Shown here: one piece after another, positions 17,288-25,545 of the stretch | Layout: each line of letters opens with the position of its first letter | Numbering within the stretch: position 1 is the first letter of the stretch | Origin: Saccharopolyspora endophytica | GTDB taxonomy: Bacteria > Actinomycetota > Actinomycetes > Mycobacteriales > Pseudonocardiaceae | Length of the DNA stretch: 64,000 nt | Reading direction: 5' to 3' | Assembly: GCF_018070075.1 (NCBI RefSeq) | Contig: NZ_JAGPXE010000010.1 | Span: 244,406 to 308,405 of the forward strand | The notes under the pieces: generated by a model | Told to the model about the DNA's origin: nothing | The model's database searches: none | What the model saw: only the letters and a program-made list of their open reading frames with translations | Program-made: the position numbers and the translations under genes

Positions 17288-18532
17288 ATGGACGAGGTTT
17301 TTCGGCGGTTGGACGACATCCGCGACGACCTGACGGCGCTGTACAAGGACCTGCACGCGCATCCTGAGCTGTCGTTCCAGGAGTACCGCACGGCTGCCGA
17401 GGTCGCGCGGCGGTTGGAGGCGCTGGGGCTGGAGGTCACCACAGGGGTCGGTCGCACCGGGGTGGTCGGGGTGCTGCGCAACGGGGCCGGGCCGACGGTG
17501 CTGCTGCGCGCGGACTTCGACGCGCTGCCGGTGCTGGAGCAGACCGGGCTCGACTACGCGAGCGCGCAGCGGGCCACGGCCGCCGACGGCTCGGACGTCC
17601 CGGTGATGCACGCCTGCGGTCACGACATGCACGTCACCAGCCTGCTGGGGGCGCTGGACCTGCTGATCGCGGCGCGTTCTCGCTGGTCGGGGACGGTGGT
17701 GGCGGTGTTCCAGCCGGCCGAGGAGATCGGGGCCGGGGCGCGGGCGATGCTCGACGACGGGTTCCTGGAGCGCTTCCCGCGACCGGACGTCTGCCTCGGG
17801 CAGCACGTGTTCCCGTTCCAGAGCGGGTTCGTGGGCATGATGAGCGGGCCGAGCATGTCGGCCGCCGACAGCGTCAAGATCACCATGTTCGGTCGCGGCG
17901 GGCACGGTTCGCAGCCGCAGAACGCGATCGATCCGGTGGTGATGGCATCGGCGACGGTGATGCGGTTGCAGACGGTCGTCTCCCGCGAGGTCTCCGGTGA
18001 TGACACCGCCGTGGTCACCGTCGGCTCGATCCGCGCGGGAACCAAGGAGAACATCATCCCCGACCAGGCGGAGCTGCTGGTCAACATCCGGTCCTTCGAC
18101 GAACGCGTCCGCGAGCGGGTCCTGGCGGCCGTCCGCCGCATCGTCCGGGCGGAGGCGATCGCGTCCGGTGCCGAGCGAGAACCGGAGTTCGAGGAGCTGA
18201 CCCGGTTCCCGCTGCTGGTCAACGACCCCGACGCCACTTCCCGGACCACCGGTGCTCTGCGCGCCGCGCTGGGAGACCACGCGGTGCTCGACCTGCCGCC
18301 CGCCATGGCCAGCGAGGACGTCGGCCTGTTCGGCTCGGCGGCGGGAGTTCCCACCTGCTACTGGTTCTTCGGCGGCACGGAACCCGGCCGCTTCCAGCGG
18401 GCTCTGGCCGAGGACCGGGTGGCGCAGGAGGTCCCGGCCAACCACTCGCCGGGTTTCGCCCCGGTGATCGAACCGACCCTCACCACCGGCGTCACAGCCC
18501 TCACCGCGGCCGCCCTGGAGTGGCTCGCCTGA
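17288..18532 (+). CDS. M20 family metallopeptidase / N-acyl-amino-acid amidohydrolase
   Basis: 414 residues from ATG at 17288 (GGAGGG 3 nt before; GTG 17273 possible). Co-catalytic metal motifs are HACGHDMH, QPAEEIGAGARAML and a late NHSPGF. The insert GRGGHGSQPQNAIDPV is the dimerisation/lid domain of the hippurate hydrolase and IAA-amino-acid hydrolase group. It should release amino acids from N-acyl conjugates in the cytosol. It follows the ATPase/sensor pair by 18 bp, so read-through is possible, but no functional link is evident. Confidence 0.92.
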   Translation: MDEVFRRLDDIRDDLTALYKDLHAHPELSFQEYRTAAEVARRLEALGLEVTTGVGRTGVVGVLRNGAGPTVLLRADFDALPVLEQTGLDYASAQRATAADGSDVPVMHACGHDMHVTSLLGALDLLIAARSRWSGTVVAVFQPAEEIGAGARAMLDDGFLERFPRPDVCLGQHVFPFQSGFVGMMSGPSMSAADSVKITMFGRGGHGSQPQNAIDPVVMASATVMRLQTVVSREVSGDDTAVVTVGSIRAGTKENIIPDQAELLVNIRSFDERVRERVLAAVRRIVRAEAIASGAEREPEFEELTRFPLLVNDPDATSRTTGALRAALGDHAVLDLPPAMASEDVGLFGSAAGVPTCYWFFGGTEPGRFQRALAEDRVAQEVPANHSPGFAPVIEPTLTTGVTALTAAALEWLA

Positions 18533-18555
18533 GCTGCGGTGTCCGTCGTGCCGGG

Positions 18556-19449
18556 TCAGCTCGGACCGGAACGGCCGCGGGCGAGCGCTCCGGATTCCAG
18601 GGCGACCCAGAGCGTCCCGTCGGGAGCCAGGGCGAGCCCGTGCGGCTCGGAGGACGGATCGGGGAGCGCGTGGGTCTCGACGTGCCCATCGGGGGTGACG
18701 TGACCGAGGCGGCCCGCGGCCCACTCGGTGAACCAGCACGTCCCGTCGGGTGCGGCGACGATCGCGTGCGGCCGGGCGGCGCGGTCGGGGAGCGGGAACT
18801 CGGCGATGTCGCCGTCGGGCCGGATGCGGCCGACCTGACCAGCGCCGATCTCGACGAACCACAACGCGTCCACGTGGGCGGTGAGCCCGACCGGGGCCGC
18901 GTTCTCGGTGGGCAGCGGGAAGACCTCCACCTCGCCGCCGGTGCTGATGCGCCCGATCGCGTTGGCCTGGTTCAGGGTGAACCACAACGCCCCGTCAGGA
19001 CCGCTGGTGATGATCGAGGGGAACCCGCCCGGCTCGGGCAGGTCGTACTCGGTGATCTCGCCGTCGACGGTGATCCGGCCGATCCGGTCGGTGCTCATCG
19101 CCGTGAACCACAACGCGGCATCCGGACCGACCGCGAGCCCGTACGGGTTGGCGCCGGGCACGTCGAACCCGGCGACGGCACCGTCGGTGCCGATCCGCCC
19201 GATCCGGTTGCCCTGGTACAGGGTGCACCACACGGCCTCGTCAGGTCCGGCGACGATCACCGTCGGCCGGGAATCCGCCGGGCCGACCGGGAATCCCCGG
19301 TAGCTCCCGTCGGGATCGAGCCGACCGACCCGACCGTGGTGCACCTCCGTGCACCAGATCGCACCGTCCGGACCGACCGCGACCCCGTAAGGCCCGCACC
19401 CGGTTTCGCCGACCGGGATCTCCACGAATTCCACCCGCGCAGCCTTCAC
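18556..19449 (-). CDS. vgb: Virginiamycin B lyase-like beta-propeller (streptogramin lyase)
   Basis: 297 residues from GTG at 19449. The chain is a run of about seven 42-residue blades marked by GPDGA-LWFT and VGRI-DG-PDG repeats, the pattern of Vgb lyases that linearise type B streptogramins. Conserved His/Glu positions expected for the metal site appear in ARPHAI, WFTEW and EPHGLAL. Length matches the family (about 295). Its 5' neighbour on the same strand is a MarR gene 36 bp upstream, so the pair is probably co-transcribed. Many relatives are of untested function; resistance is a prediction. Confidence 0.8.
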   Translation of the reverse strand: MKAARVEFVEIPVGETGCGPYGVAVGPDGAIWCTEVHHGRVGRLDPDGSYRGFPVGPADSRPTVIVAGPDEAVWCTLYQGNRIGRIGTDGAVAGFDVPGANPYGLAVGPDAALWFTAMSTDRIGRITVDGEITEYDLPEPGGFPSIITSGPDGALWFTLNQANAIGRISTGGEVEVFPLPTENAAPVGLTAHVDALWFVEIGAGQVGRIRPDGDIAEFPLPDRAARPHAIVAAPDGTCWFTEWAAGRLGHVTPDGHVETHALPDPSSEPHGLALAPDGTLWVALESGALARGRSGPS

Positions 19450-19485
19450 GACGAACGCGCCTGCGACAACTGAATTTCCGCCGCT

Positions 19486-19923
19486 TCACCCCTGCGGTGG
19501 CGCGAAGGCGTGGAGGAGCGCCCGGGTCAGGGCGGAGCGGTCCTCGGCCGGGACCGCGGCGAGGAGCTTCTCGTCCGCCTCCGCGATGACGTGTCGGGCC
19601 GTCGCGCGGAGGGATTCGCCGTGCTCGGTGACCTGGAGCCGGGCGGTCCGGCCGCGGCCCGCCTCGGTCGTGCGCTCGACGGCGCCGAGGGCTTCGAGCT
19701 GGTTGAGGGTGGCCTGCATGCTCTGCGCGGTGACCCCGGCGCGGCGGGCGAGTTCGCTGTAGGACAGCCCGGGCTCGTGGGCGAGGTGGCCGAGCGCGGA
19801 GAGGTGCCGCAGCGACAGCCCGCTGGTGCGGAGCTCGCGCTCGACCTGGTCGCGCAGTCTCCGCCCCAGGTTCATGATCAGGAAGGTCGGGCTCGGCGGC
19901 GGTGCGCCCTCGGGGAAGCTCAC
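19486..19923 (-). CDS. MarR-family transcriptional regulator
   Basis: 145 residues from GTG at 19923 with GGGAGG upstream. Winged helix: LSYSELARRAGVTAQSMQATLNQLEALGAVERTTEAGRG is the DNA-binding region (about 55-95; quoted in pieces), with amphipathic dimer helices at both ends. It sits between the lyase gene (same strand, downstream) and a divergent DUF6010 gene, with two 19-bp palindromes in the 80-bp divergent gap. These are its likely operators. Confidence 0.9.
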   Translation of the reverse strand: MSFPEGAPPPSPTFLIMNLGRRLRDQVERELRTSGLSLRHLSALGHLAHEPGLSYSELARRAGVTAQSMQATLNQLEALGAVERTTEAGRGRTARLQVTEHGESLRATARHVIAEADEKLLAAVPAEDRSALTRALLHAFAPPQG

Positions 19924-19949
19924 CGGGCCATCCTCCCACCCTTGTCGCG

Positions 19950-19992
19950 GTTGCAGCCTGGCTGTAACTTAAAGTTTCAGCCAGGCTGAAAC
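19950..19992. promoter_or_regulatory. Two 19-bp MarR operator palindromes
   Basis: GTTGCAGCCTGGCTGTAAC (19950-19968) and the perfect palindrome GTTTCAGCCAGGCTGAAAC (19974-19992) are 24 bp apart centre to centre. The second ends 1 bp before the AGGAGGA of the DUF6010 gene, so binding would block its transcription start region. Confidence 0.75.
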
Positions 19993-20003
19993 TAGGAGGA
20001 CTC

Positions 20004-20414
20004 GTGGATACCGCGATCAACCTGATCTCGCCCGTGATCATCGCCGTCGTCTACATCGCGCTGTGCTCGCTGCTGCCCGAGCCGACCAGGCAGAAGTTCA
20101 ACGCGCTGATGATCGCCGGAGCCGGGGCCGTCTACACCTCCGGCGGTGGGATGGGCGCCTGGGAGATGGCGTTCACCGCGGTGCTGACCTTCTGCGCGTA
20201 CAAGGGGCTGGCGGACTACCGCTGGATCGGCCTCGCCTGGCTGCTGCACACCGCGTGGGACGTCGTGCACCACGTCAAGGGCGCGCCGATCATCCCGGCC
20301 TTCGAGCACTCGTCCCTCGGCTGCGCCATCTGCGACCCGATCCTGGCGGTGTGGATGTTCCGCGGTGCTCCGGCGATCCAGACCTGGCTGACGCCGAAGC
20401 GCGCGGCCGTGTGA
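20004..20414 (+). CDS. DUF6010 family membrane protein
   Basis: 136 residues from GTG at 20004, after AGGAGGA. Four hydrophobic segments (roughly 8-26, 34-52, 57-75, 105-123). The pattern LLHTAWDVVHHVKGAPIIPAFEHSSLGCAICDPILA is characteristic (seen in pieces: HTAWDVVHH, SSLGCAICD) and places conserved His, Cys and Asp near the membrane face. Function is unknown. It is controlled by the divergent MarR protein if the palindromes at 19950-19992 are real operators. Confidence 0.8.
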   Translation: MDTAINLISPVIIAVVYIALCSLLPEPTRQKFNALMIAGAGAVYTSGGGMGAWEMAFTAVLTFCAYKGLADYRWIGLAWLLHTAWDVVHHVKGAPIIPAFEHSSLGCAICDPILAVWMFRGAPAIQTWLTPKRAAV

Positions 20415-20948
20415 TCAGGGGCGCAGGGCGTCCATCAGCAGGTCGAGCAGCCGGCCGGCCTGTTCGGGCCGGTCGGCGCCGCAGGAGAGGAAGACGCCGA
20501 CGATCCCGGCCACGACGTCCTCGGGGAGCACGTCGGCGCGCAGCGATCCGTCGGCGGCACCGGCCTCCAGGACGGCTCGGGCGGCCTCGGCGAGTTCCGC
20601 TCGCTTCTCCGGCAGCGACGTGGCCGTGATGACCGCGCGCAGCGCTTCGGCCATCTCCCGCTTGGTGGCGATGTAGTCGGCGAACCGGTCCATCCACGCG
20701 CGCAGCGCGGCGTCCGGCGGCAGTTCGGCGAGCAGCTCGGCGGCGCTGTCGCGCAGCGCGGTGAACTCCGTGCGGTAGACCGCTTCGGCGAGCGACTCCC
20801 GGGTGGGGAAGTGGCGGTAGAGGGTGCCGATGCCGACGCCGGCCGCGCGCGCGACCGACTCCAGCGACACCTTCGCCTCGCCCGAGGCGAACGCCTCCCG
20901 CGCGGCCGCGATCAGGCGGTCCCGGTTCCGGCGCGCGTCGGCGCGCAT
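20415..20948 (-). CDS. TetR-family transcriptional regulator
   Basis: 177 residues from ATG at 20948 (GTG at 20990, adding 14 residues, is an alternative; neither has a well-spaced ribosome site). N-terminal helix-turn-helix: RNRDRLIAAAREAF, VSLESVARAAGVGIGTLYRHFPTRESL. The C-terminal ligand domain is ordinary. Its stop is adjacent to the convergent DUF6010 stop. It diverges from an aldo/keto reductase; CGGAGG-GT-CCTCCG (20964-20977) in the gap is a possible operator, which would favour the shorter start. Confidence 0.88.
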   Translation of the reverse strand: MRADARRNRDRLIAAAREAFASGEAKVSLESVARAAGVGIGTLYRHFPTRESLAEAVYRTEFTALRDSAAELLAELPPDAALRAWMDRFADYIATKREMAEALRAVITATSLPEKRAELAEAARAVLEAGAADGSLRADVLPEDVVAGIVGVFLSCGADRPEQAGRLLDLLMDALRP

Positions 20949-20963
20949 CTCCTGAGGACTAAT

Positions 20964-20977
20964 CGGAGGGTCCTCCG
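20964..20977. promoter_or_regulatory. Palindrome between tetR and the aldo/keto reductase
   Basis: CGGAGG-GT-CCTCCG is a perfect 6+6 dyad in the divergent region, with a further AGGAC...GTCCT pair overlapping it. Candidate operator of the adjacent TetR protein. Confidence 0.4.
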
Positions 20978-21007
20978 CCTGGCTCTCCACTATGACAGGA
21001 GCGCACC

Positions 21008-21895
21008 ATGACCACATCCACCACGGCGGTCCTGGCCGGTCGTCCCGTGGCCCGCGTCGGGTACGGCGCGATGCAGCTGCCCGGGCGGGACCGGGACGCC
21101 GCGATCGCGGTCCTGCGCCGCGCGGTCGAAGCGGGCGTCAACCACATCGACACCGCGCACTTCTACGGACCCGGCGAGGCGAACGCGCTGATCCGCGAGG
21201 CCCTGCACCCCTACCCGGACGGCCTCGTGCTGGTCAGCAAGGTCGGCGCCGAGCACGCTCCGGAGACCGAGATCGGCCTGGCGCTCGCGCAGCGCCCGGA
21301 GCAGCTGCGCGCCGGCGTCGAGGCGAACCTCGCCCAGCTCGGCGTGGAGCAGATCCCGGTGGTCAACCTGCGTCGCACCGACGCCCCGCCCGGGGTCGTC
21401 GCCGAAGGCGATCAGCTGGTCGACCTGGACGACCAGCTCGCCGAGCTCTCCGCGCTGCGCGAGGAGGGCAAGATCGGCGCCATCGGTCTCAGCGCCGTGA
21501 GCCCGGACAAGCTCGAGCAGGCGCTGCCGGTCGGTGTCGCCTGCGTCCAGAACGCGCACAGCGTCCTGGACCGCCGGGCCGAACCGGTCCTGGAGATCTG
21601 CCGCGAGCACGGCATCCCGTGGGTCCCGTTCTTCCCGCTGGGCTCGGCGTTCCCGGCCGGGTCGGCGTTCCCGGGCACGTCGAAGGTCACCGACCACCCG
21701 GTCGTCGTCGGCATCGCCGCCGCGCTGGGCGCCACCCCGGCCCAAGTCGGGTTGGCCTGGGAGTTGGCGCACTACGACAACACCCTGCTCATCCCGGGCA
21801 CCGCCGATCCCGCCCACCTCGACGCCAACATCGCGTCCGGGGAGGTGCGGTTGAGCGCCGAAGCCCAGTCCGAACTGGACGCGCTCGCCGGATAA
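21008..21895 (+). CDS. Aldo/keto reductase
   Basis: 295 residues from ATG at 21008 (CAGGAGCG upstream). AKR barrel signatures: VEAGVNHIDTAHFYG (catalytic Asp and Tyr), LVLVSKVGAE with the catalytic Lys, and the C-terminal cofactor strand LLIPGTADPAHLDANIA. The usual catalytic-His strand reads VVNLRRTD, so the fourth tetrad residue is not obvious. It should reduce carbonyls with NADPH. It probably answers to the divergent TetR regulator. Confidence 0.93.
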   Translation: MTTSTTAVLAGRPVARVGYGAMQLPGRDRDAAIAVLRRAVEAGVNHIDTAHFYGPGEANALIREALHPYPDGLVLVSKVGAEHAPETEIGLALAQRPEQLRAGVEANLAQLGVEQIPVVNLRRTDAPPGVVAEGDQLVDLDDQLAELSALREEGKIGAIGLSAVSPDKLEQALPVGVACVQNAHSVLDRRAEPVLEICREHGIPWVPFFPLGSAFPAGSAFPGTSKVTDHPVVVGIAAALGATPAQVGLAWELAHYDNTLLIPGTADPAHLDANIASGEVRLSAEAQSELDALAG

Positions 21896-21934
21896 TCAGG
21901 AGACAGCACCGCGAATCCGTGGTCTCCTCATCGC

Positions 21935-23344
21935 ATGGGGGACGAGGAGCTGTGGAAGTGCACCGCGACCGAGATCGCGGCCGCGGTCGCCGATCGCCAG
22001 GTGAGCGCGAGCGAGGTCGTCGAAGCGCACCTGGAGCGGATCGAGGCGGTCAACCCGCAGGTCAACGCCGTGGCGGAGGTCTTCGCCGACACCGCGCGAG
22101 CCGAAGCCGCCGAGCTCGACGCGAGACTCGCGGGTGGCGCGGAACCCGGCCCGCTGGCGGGAGTTCCGTTCACCGTGAAGGACAACACCGACGTTGCGGG
22201 CCGCGCCACCACGCACGGACTGGCGCGGTTCCGCGACTTCGTGCGACCGGTGGACGCGCCACCGGTCGCCCGGCTCCGCCGAGCCGGGGCGATCCCGATC
22301 GGGCACAGCAACCTGCCCACCATGACCCTGCGCGGCATGCACACCGTCAGCGAGCTGCACGGGCACACGATCAACCCGTGGGACCCGGCGAAGACGCCCG
22401 GCGGTACCAGCGGCGGCGACGCCGTCGCGGTGGCGACCGGGATGGCGCCGGTCGGGCTGGGCAACGACTCCGGCGGCTCGTTGCGGAATCCCGCCACGTT
22501 CGGCGGGGTCTGCGGTCTCAAGCCGAGCACCGGGCGGTACCCGTCGGATCACCGGTTCGGGCCGGACGACCCGTCGCTGAGCTCGCAGCTCTTCCCGGTC
22601 GACGGACCGATGGCGCGCACCGTCGGTGAGCTGCGCGTCGCGCACCGGGCGCTGGTCGGGACCGAAGCGCGCGATCCGCGCGCGGTTCCGGTTCCCGCCG
22701 AGGGCCCGGAGCCTCAGCGCCCGGTCGAGGTGGGCGTGGTGGTCGACCCGACCGGGGGCGGGGTCGACGCCGAGGTGCGCGCGGGAATCCTCGCCGCTGC
22801 CGACGCCCTCGCCGAGGCCGGTCACGAGGTCGTCGAGGTGGAGGTGCCCAGGCTGCAGGAGGCCCTCGACGCCTACGGGAAGATGGTCATGACCGAGTTC
22901 GCGCCGGGCTGGCCGGTGATCCGCGACCTGATCGGTCCCGACGCGGCCCGCTACATGGAACTGTCCATGATGGAGGGAGCGCCCGTCGAGCTGCCGGAGT
23001 ACCTGGCGCTCACCGGGGTGCGGTTGGGCCTCAGGCGTTCGTGGGCGGAGCTGCTGGAGCGGTTCCCGCTGCTGCTCGGGCCGGTCAGCACCAGGCTGTC
23101 GTTCGAGCCGGAGGAGGAGTCCCGGGGGCTGGAGGAGTTCCGCGCCTACAGCAGGTCGATGGCGCTGTGCACCGCGAGCAGCTTCGTCGGCGTCCCGGCG
23201 GTGGCGGTACCGGCGGGCACGGCGTCGGGTTTCCCGCGCGGCGTGCAGGTGATCGGCCCGATGTACCGCGAAGACCTCTGCCTGAACGCGGCCGAGCTGA
23301 TCCAGAACGCCTTCGAGCCGAACACCCCGGTCGAACCGCGCTAG
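21935..23344 (+). CDS. Amidase (amidase signature family)
   Basis: 469 residues from ATG at 21935. The Ser-cisSer-Lys triad is K82 (FTVKDNTD), S159 (GGTSGGDA) and S182 (NDSGGSLR), with the standard 23-residue spacing between the serines. The usual GGSSGGSA reads GGTSGGDA here, a mild change outside the catalytic atoms. It hydrolyses small amides; the substrate is unknown. The stop codon overlaps the convergent tetR stop by 4 bases. It lies 39 bp after the reductase, so co-transcription is likely. Confidence 0.92.
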   Translation: MGDEELWKCTATEIAAAVADRQVSASEVVEAHLERIEAVNPQVNAVAEVFADTARAEAAELDARLAGGAEPGPLAGVPFTVKDNTDVAGRATTHGLARFRDFVRPVDAPPVARLRRAGAIPIGHSNLPTMTLRGMHTVSELHGHTINPWDPAKTPGGTSGGDAVAVATGMAPVGLGNDSGGSLRNPATFGGVCGLKPSTGRYPSDHRFGPDDPSLSSQLFPVDGPMARTVGELRVAHRALVGTEARDPRAVPVPAEGPEPQRPVEVGVVVDPTGGGVDAEVRAGILAAADALAEAGHEVVEVEVPRLQEALDAYGKMVMTEFAPGWPVIRDLIGPDAARYMELSMMEGAPVELPEYLALTGVRLGLRRSWAELLERFPLLLGPVSTRLSFEPEEESRGLEEFRAYSRSMALCTASSFVGVPAVAVPAGTASGFPRGVQVIGPMYREDLCLNAAELIQNAFEPNTPVEPR

Positions 23345-23907
23345 ACGCTCATGCCTCGCCAGATGAGGTCGAGGAGGTCGGCGGTTTCCTGCTGCCAGTT
23401 GTGCTTGGGGTTGAGGTAGAAGAGCCCGCCGAGGCCGCGCAGCACCGTTTCCGGGTTCACGTCCGAGCGGACGTTGCCGGCCTCGACGTTGGCGCGCAGC
23501 AGGGCGGTGATCGCCTCGATCAGGGTTTCGTGGGCGTTGACCGGTAGTTCGGCGGGGGAGGACGTGGCGGCGACGAGCGCCTTGGCCAGGCCGCGCTTGG
23601 TCATCATGTAGTGCGCGAGGTGGTCGGTGACCCAGGTGCGGAGCGCTCGTTCGGGCTCGTGCCGCTCCAGCAGCTCCGGGACCACCTCGCCGAGGTGGTC
23701 CAGCTCGCGCTGGTAGACGGCGATGATGAGCGCCTCGGTGGTGGGGAAGTGCCGGTACACCGTGCCCACGCCGACGCCCGCCTGCTTGGCGATGTGGTTG
23801 AACGAGACCTGCTCCGAGCACGCCAGCGACCGGGCCGCGGTGTTGAGGATGGCCTCGTGGTTGCGCCGGGTGTCCGCGCGCCGGGGGTTCACCGAGCCCG
23901 TCGTCAT
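23341..23907 (-). CDS. TetR-family regulator of the aldehyde oxidoreductase operon
   Basis: 188 residues from ATG at 23907 with GGGAGGGAC upstream. HTH region: RRNHEAILNTAARSL, VSFNHIAKQAGVGVGTVYRHFPTTEAL. It is divergent from the three-gene molybdenum oxidoreductase operon at 24140. Two CGGAT-N4-ATCCG-type dyads in the shared 232-bp region are its likely binding sites, one inside the operon promoter. The inducer may be an aldehyde or aromatic (inference). Confidence 0.9.
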   Translation of the reverse strand: MTTGSVNPRRADTRRNHEAILNTAARSLACSEQVSFNHIAKQAGVGVGTVYRHFPTTEALIIAVYQRELDHLGEVVPELLERHEPERALRTWVTDHLAHYMMTKRGLAKALVAATSSPAELPVNAHETLIEAITALLRANVEAGNVRSDVNPETVLRGLGGLFYLNPKHNWQQETADLLDLIWRGMSV

Positions 23908-24002
23908 CGTCCCTCCCCGGTCGGCTACCTGGTCTTCACCCGGAATGTAGTGCACCGCTCGCCGGACCTGGGCAGTCTTGAGGGTGAGAACACTCGCGCT
24001 CG

Positions 24003-24060
24003 TTGCGAAGCGGATAAAAATCCGGTAGCTTCGGTTCCAGCTGAAGTGGATGAGTATCCG
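24003..24060 (+). promoter_or_regulatory. Promoter and TetR operators of the aldehyde oxidoreductase operon
   Basis: TTGCGA (24003-24008), a 17-bp spacer and TAGCTT (24026-24031) form a promoter. The spacer holds the dyad CGGAT-AAAA-ATCCG (24011-24024), and a second dyad TGGAT-GAGT-ATCCG lies at 24047-24060, 36 bp downstream. Repressor bound in the spacer would exclude polymerase. Confidence 0.65.
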
Positions 24061-24139
24061 ATTCAGCCTTCGAGTCTAGCTCCCACCACCACGAGCATTC
24101 CGCCCAACGCCCACGGCGGAAGGGCGGGGAAGAGATTCT

Positions 24140-24583
24140 GTGGACCTCTCACTGGAAATCAACGGTAGGACGGAAGAGCTCAGCGTCGATCCCGGCGTGA
24201 CCCTGCTCGACGCCCTGCGCGAGAAGCTCGGCGTCACCGGCCCCAAGAAGGGCTGCGACCGAGGGCAGTGCGGCGCTTGCACCGTGCACGTCGACGGCCG
24301 TCCCGTCCTGTCCTGCCTCACGCTGGCGGCCACCGTGCAGGAGCCGGTGACGACCGTCGAAGGGCTCGCCGACGGCGAGTCGCTGCACCCCGTGCAGCGG
24401 GCCTTCCTCGGCCAGGACGCGCTGCAGTGCGGTTTCTGCACGTCCGGCCAGGTCATGTCGGCCGTGGCCGCGGTCGAGCAGGACGTCGACGACGTCCGCG
24501 AGTTCATGTCCGGCAACATCTGCCGCTGCTCGGCCTACCCGAACATCGTGGCGGCAGTAGAACAGGCGAGGCAGGCGGGCTGA
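24140..24583 (+). CDS. 2Fe-2S subunit of molybdenum aldehyde oxidoreductase (PaoA/CoxS-like)
   Basis: 147 residues from GTG at 24140. Plant-ferredoxin-type cluster in [16 protein letters not shown] with a later Cys in PVLSCLT, and a second helical cluster domain with [10 protein letters not shown] and [11 protein letters not shown]. This is the complete small subunit of the xanthine oxidase family, without a Tat leader. It carries electrons from the Mo site to FAD. Stop and next start overlap as ATGA-type TGATG, so translation is coupled to the FAD subunit. Confidence 0.95.
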   Translation: MDLSLEINGRTEELSVDPGVTLLDALREKLGVTGPKKGCDRGQCGACTVHVDGRPVLSCLTLAATVQEPVTTVEGLADGESLHPVQRAFLGQDALQCGFCTSGQVMSAVAAVEQDVDDVREFMSGNICRCSAYPNIVAAVEQARQAG

Positions 24584-25545
24584 TGCGCTCCTTCGAACTG
24601 ACCGCACCCACCACGATCGACGAGGCGCTCGGCGGCACCGGCACGTTCCTGGCCGGAGGCACCACGCTCGTCGACCTGATGAAGCTCGACGTGCTGACCC
24701 CGCAGCGGGTGCAGAACATCAACGGCCTGCCGCTGCGCGGGATCGACACCTCCGACGGCCTGCGCATCGGCGCTCTGGAGCGGATGAGCGACGTGGCCGC
24801 GAATCCCGGTGTGTACCCGGTGATCTCGCGCGCGCTGCTGCAGAGCGCGTCGCAGCAGCTGCGCAACATGGCCAGCATCGGCGGGAACCTGATGCAGCGC
24901 ACGCGGTGCAGCTACTTCCGCGACGTCGACATGCCCTGCAACCGTCGTGACCCGGGCAGCGGCTGCCCGGCGATCGAGGGCGCCAACCGGATGCACGCGA
25001 TCCTGGGCACCAGCGACGCGTGCGCGGCCACCCACGCCAGCGACCTGGCGGTCGCGCTGGTCGCGCTCGACGCCGAGGTCCGGCTGGTCAGCGCCGACGG
25101 CGAGCGCACCGTCAAGCTCGCCGACTTCTACATGCAGCCGGGGCAGACGCCCGAGGCCGAGCACGACCTGCGCGAGGGCGAGCTGATCGGCGAGGTCGTC
25201 GTGCCGAAGCTGGACTGGGCGACCAACTCCACCTACGTCAAGGTCCGCGACCGGCAGTCCTACGAGTTCGCGCTGACCTCGGCCGCCGTGGCGCTCGACG
25301 TCCGCGACGGAGTGATCGCCGACGCCCGCGTCGCCGCGGGCGGTGTGGCGACGGTGCCGTGGAAGCTCGGCGTCGTCGAGGACGTGCTGCGCGGCAAGCC
25401 CGCCACCCAGGAGACCTTCGAAGCCGCCGCCGCGCTCGCCGCCGAAGGGGCGAAGCCGTTGTCCGGCAACGCGTTCAAGGTGTCCCTGCTGAAGCGGACC
25501 ATCGTCCGCGCCCTGCTCGAAACCACCGAAGGGATGCAGCTGTGA
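24583..25545 (+). CDS. FAD subunit with extra Fe-S motif (PaoB-like)
   Basis: 320 residues from ATG at 24583. FAD-binding part: FLAGGTTLVDLMKLDV and ASIGGNLMQRTRC. Four cysteines at 109, 119, 128 and 147 (RCSYFRD, PCNRRD, SGCPAI, DACAATH) form the insertion that binds a [4Fe-4S] cluster in Escherichia coli PaoB and 4-hydroxybenzoyl-CoA reductase relatives; the order and spacing fit PaoB. It passes electrons between the 2Fe-2S subunit and the final acceptor. It overlaps the next gene by 4 bases. Confidence 0.93.
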   Translation: MRSFELTAPTTIDEALGGTGTFLAGGTTLVDLMKLDVLTPQRVQNINGLPLRGIDTSDGLRIGALERMSDVAANPGVYPVISRALLQSASQQLRNMASIGGNLMQRTRCSYFRDVDMPCNRRDPGSGCPAIEGANRMHAILGTSDACAATHASDLAVALVALDAEVRLVSADGERTVKLADFYMQPGQTPEAEHDLREGELIGEVVVPKLDWATNSTYVKVRDRQSYEFALTSAAVALDVRDGVIADARVAAGGVATVPWKLGVVEDVLRGKPATQETFEAAAALAAEGAKPLSGNAFKVSLLKRTIVRALLETTEGMQL

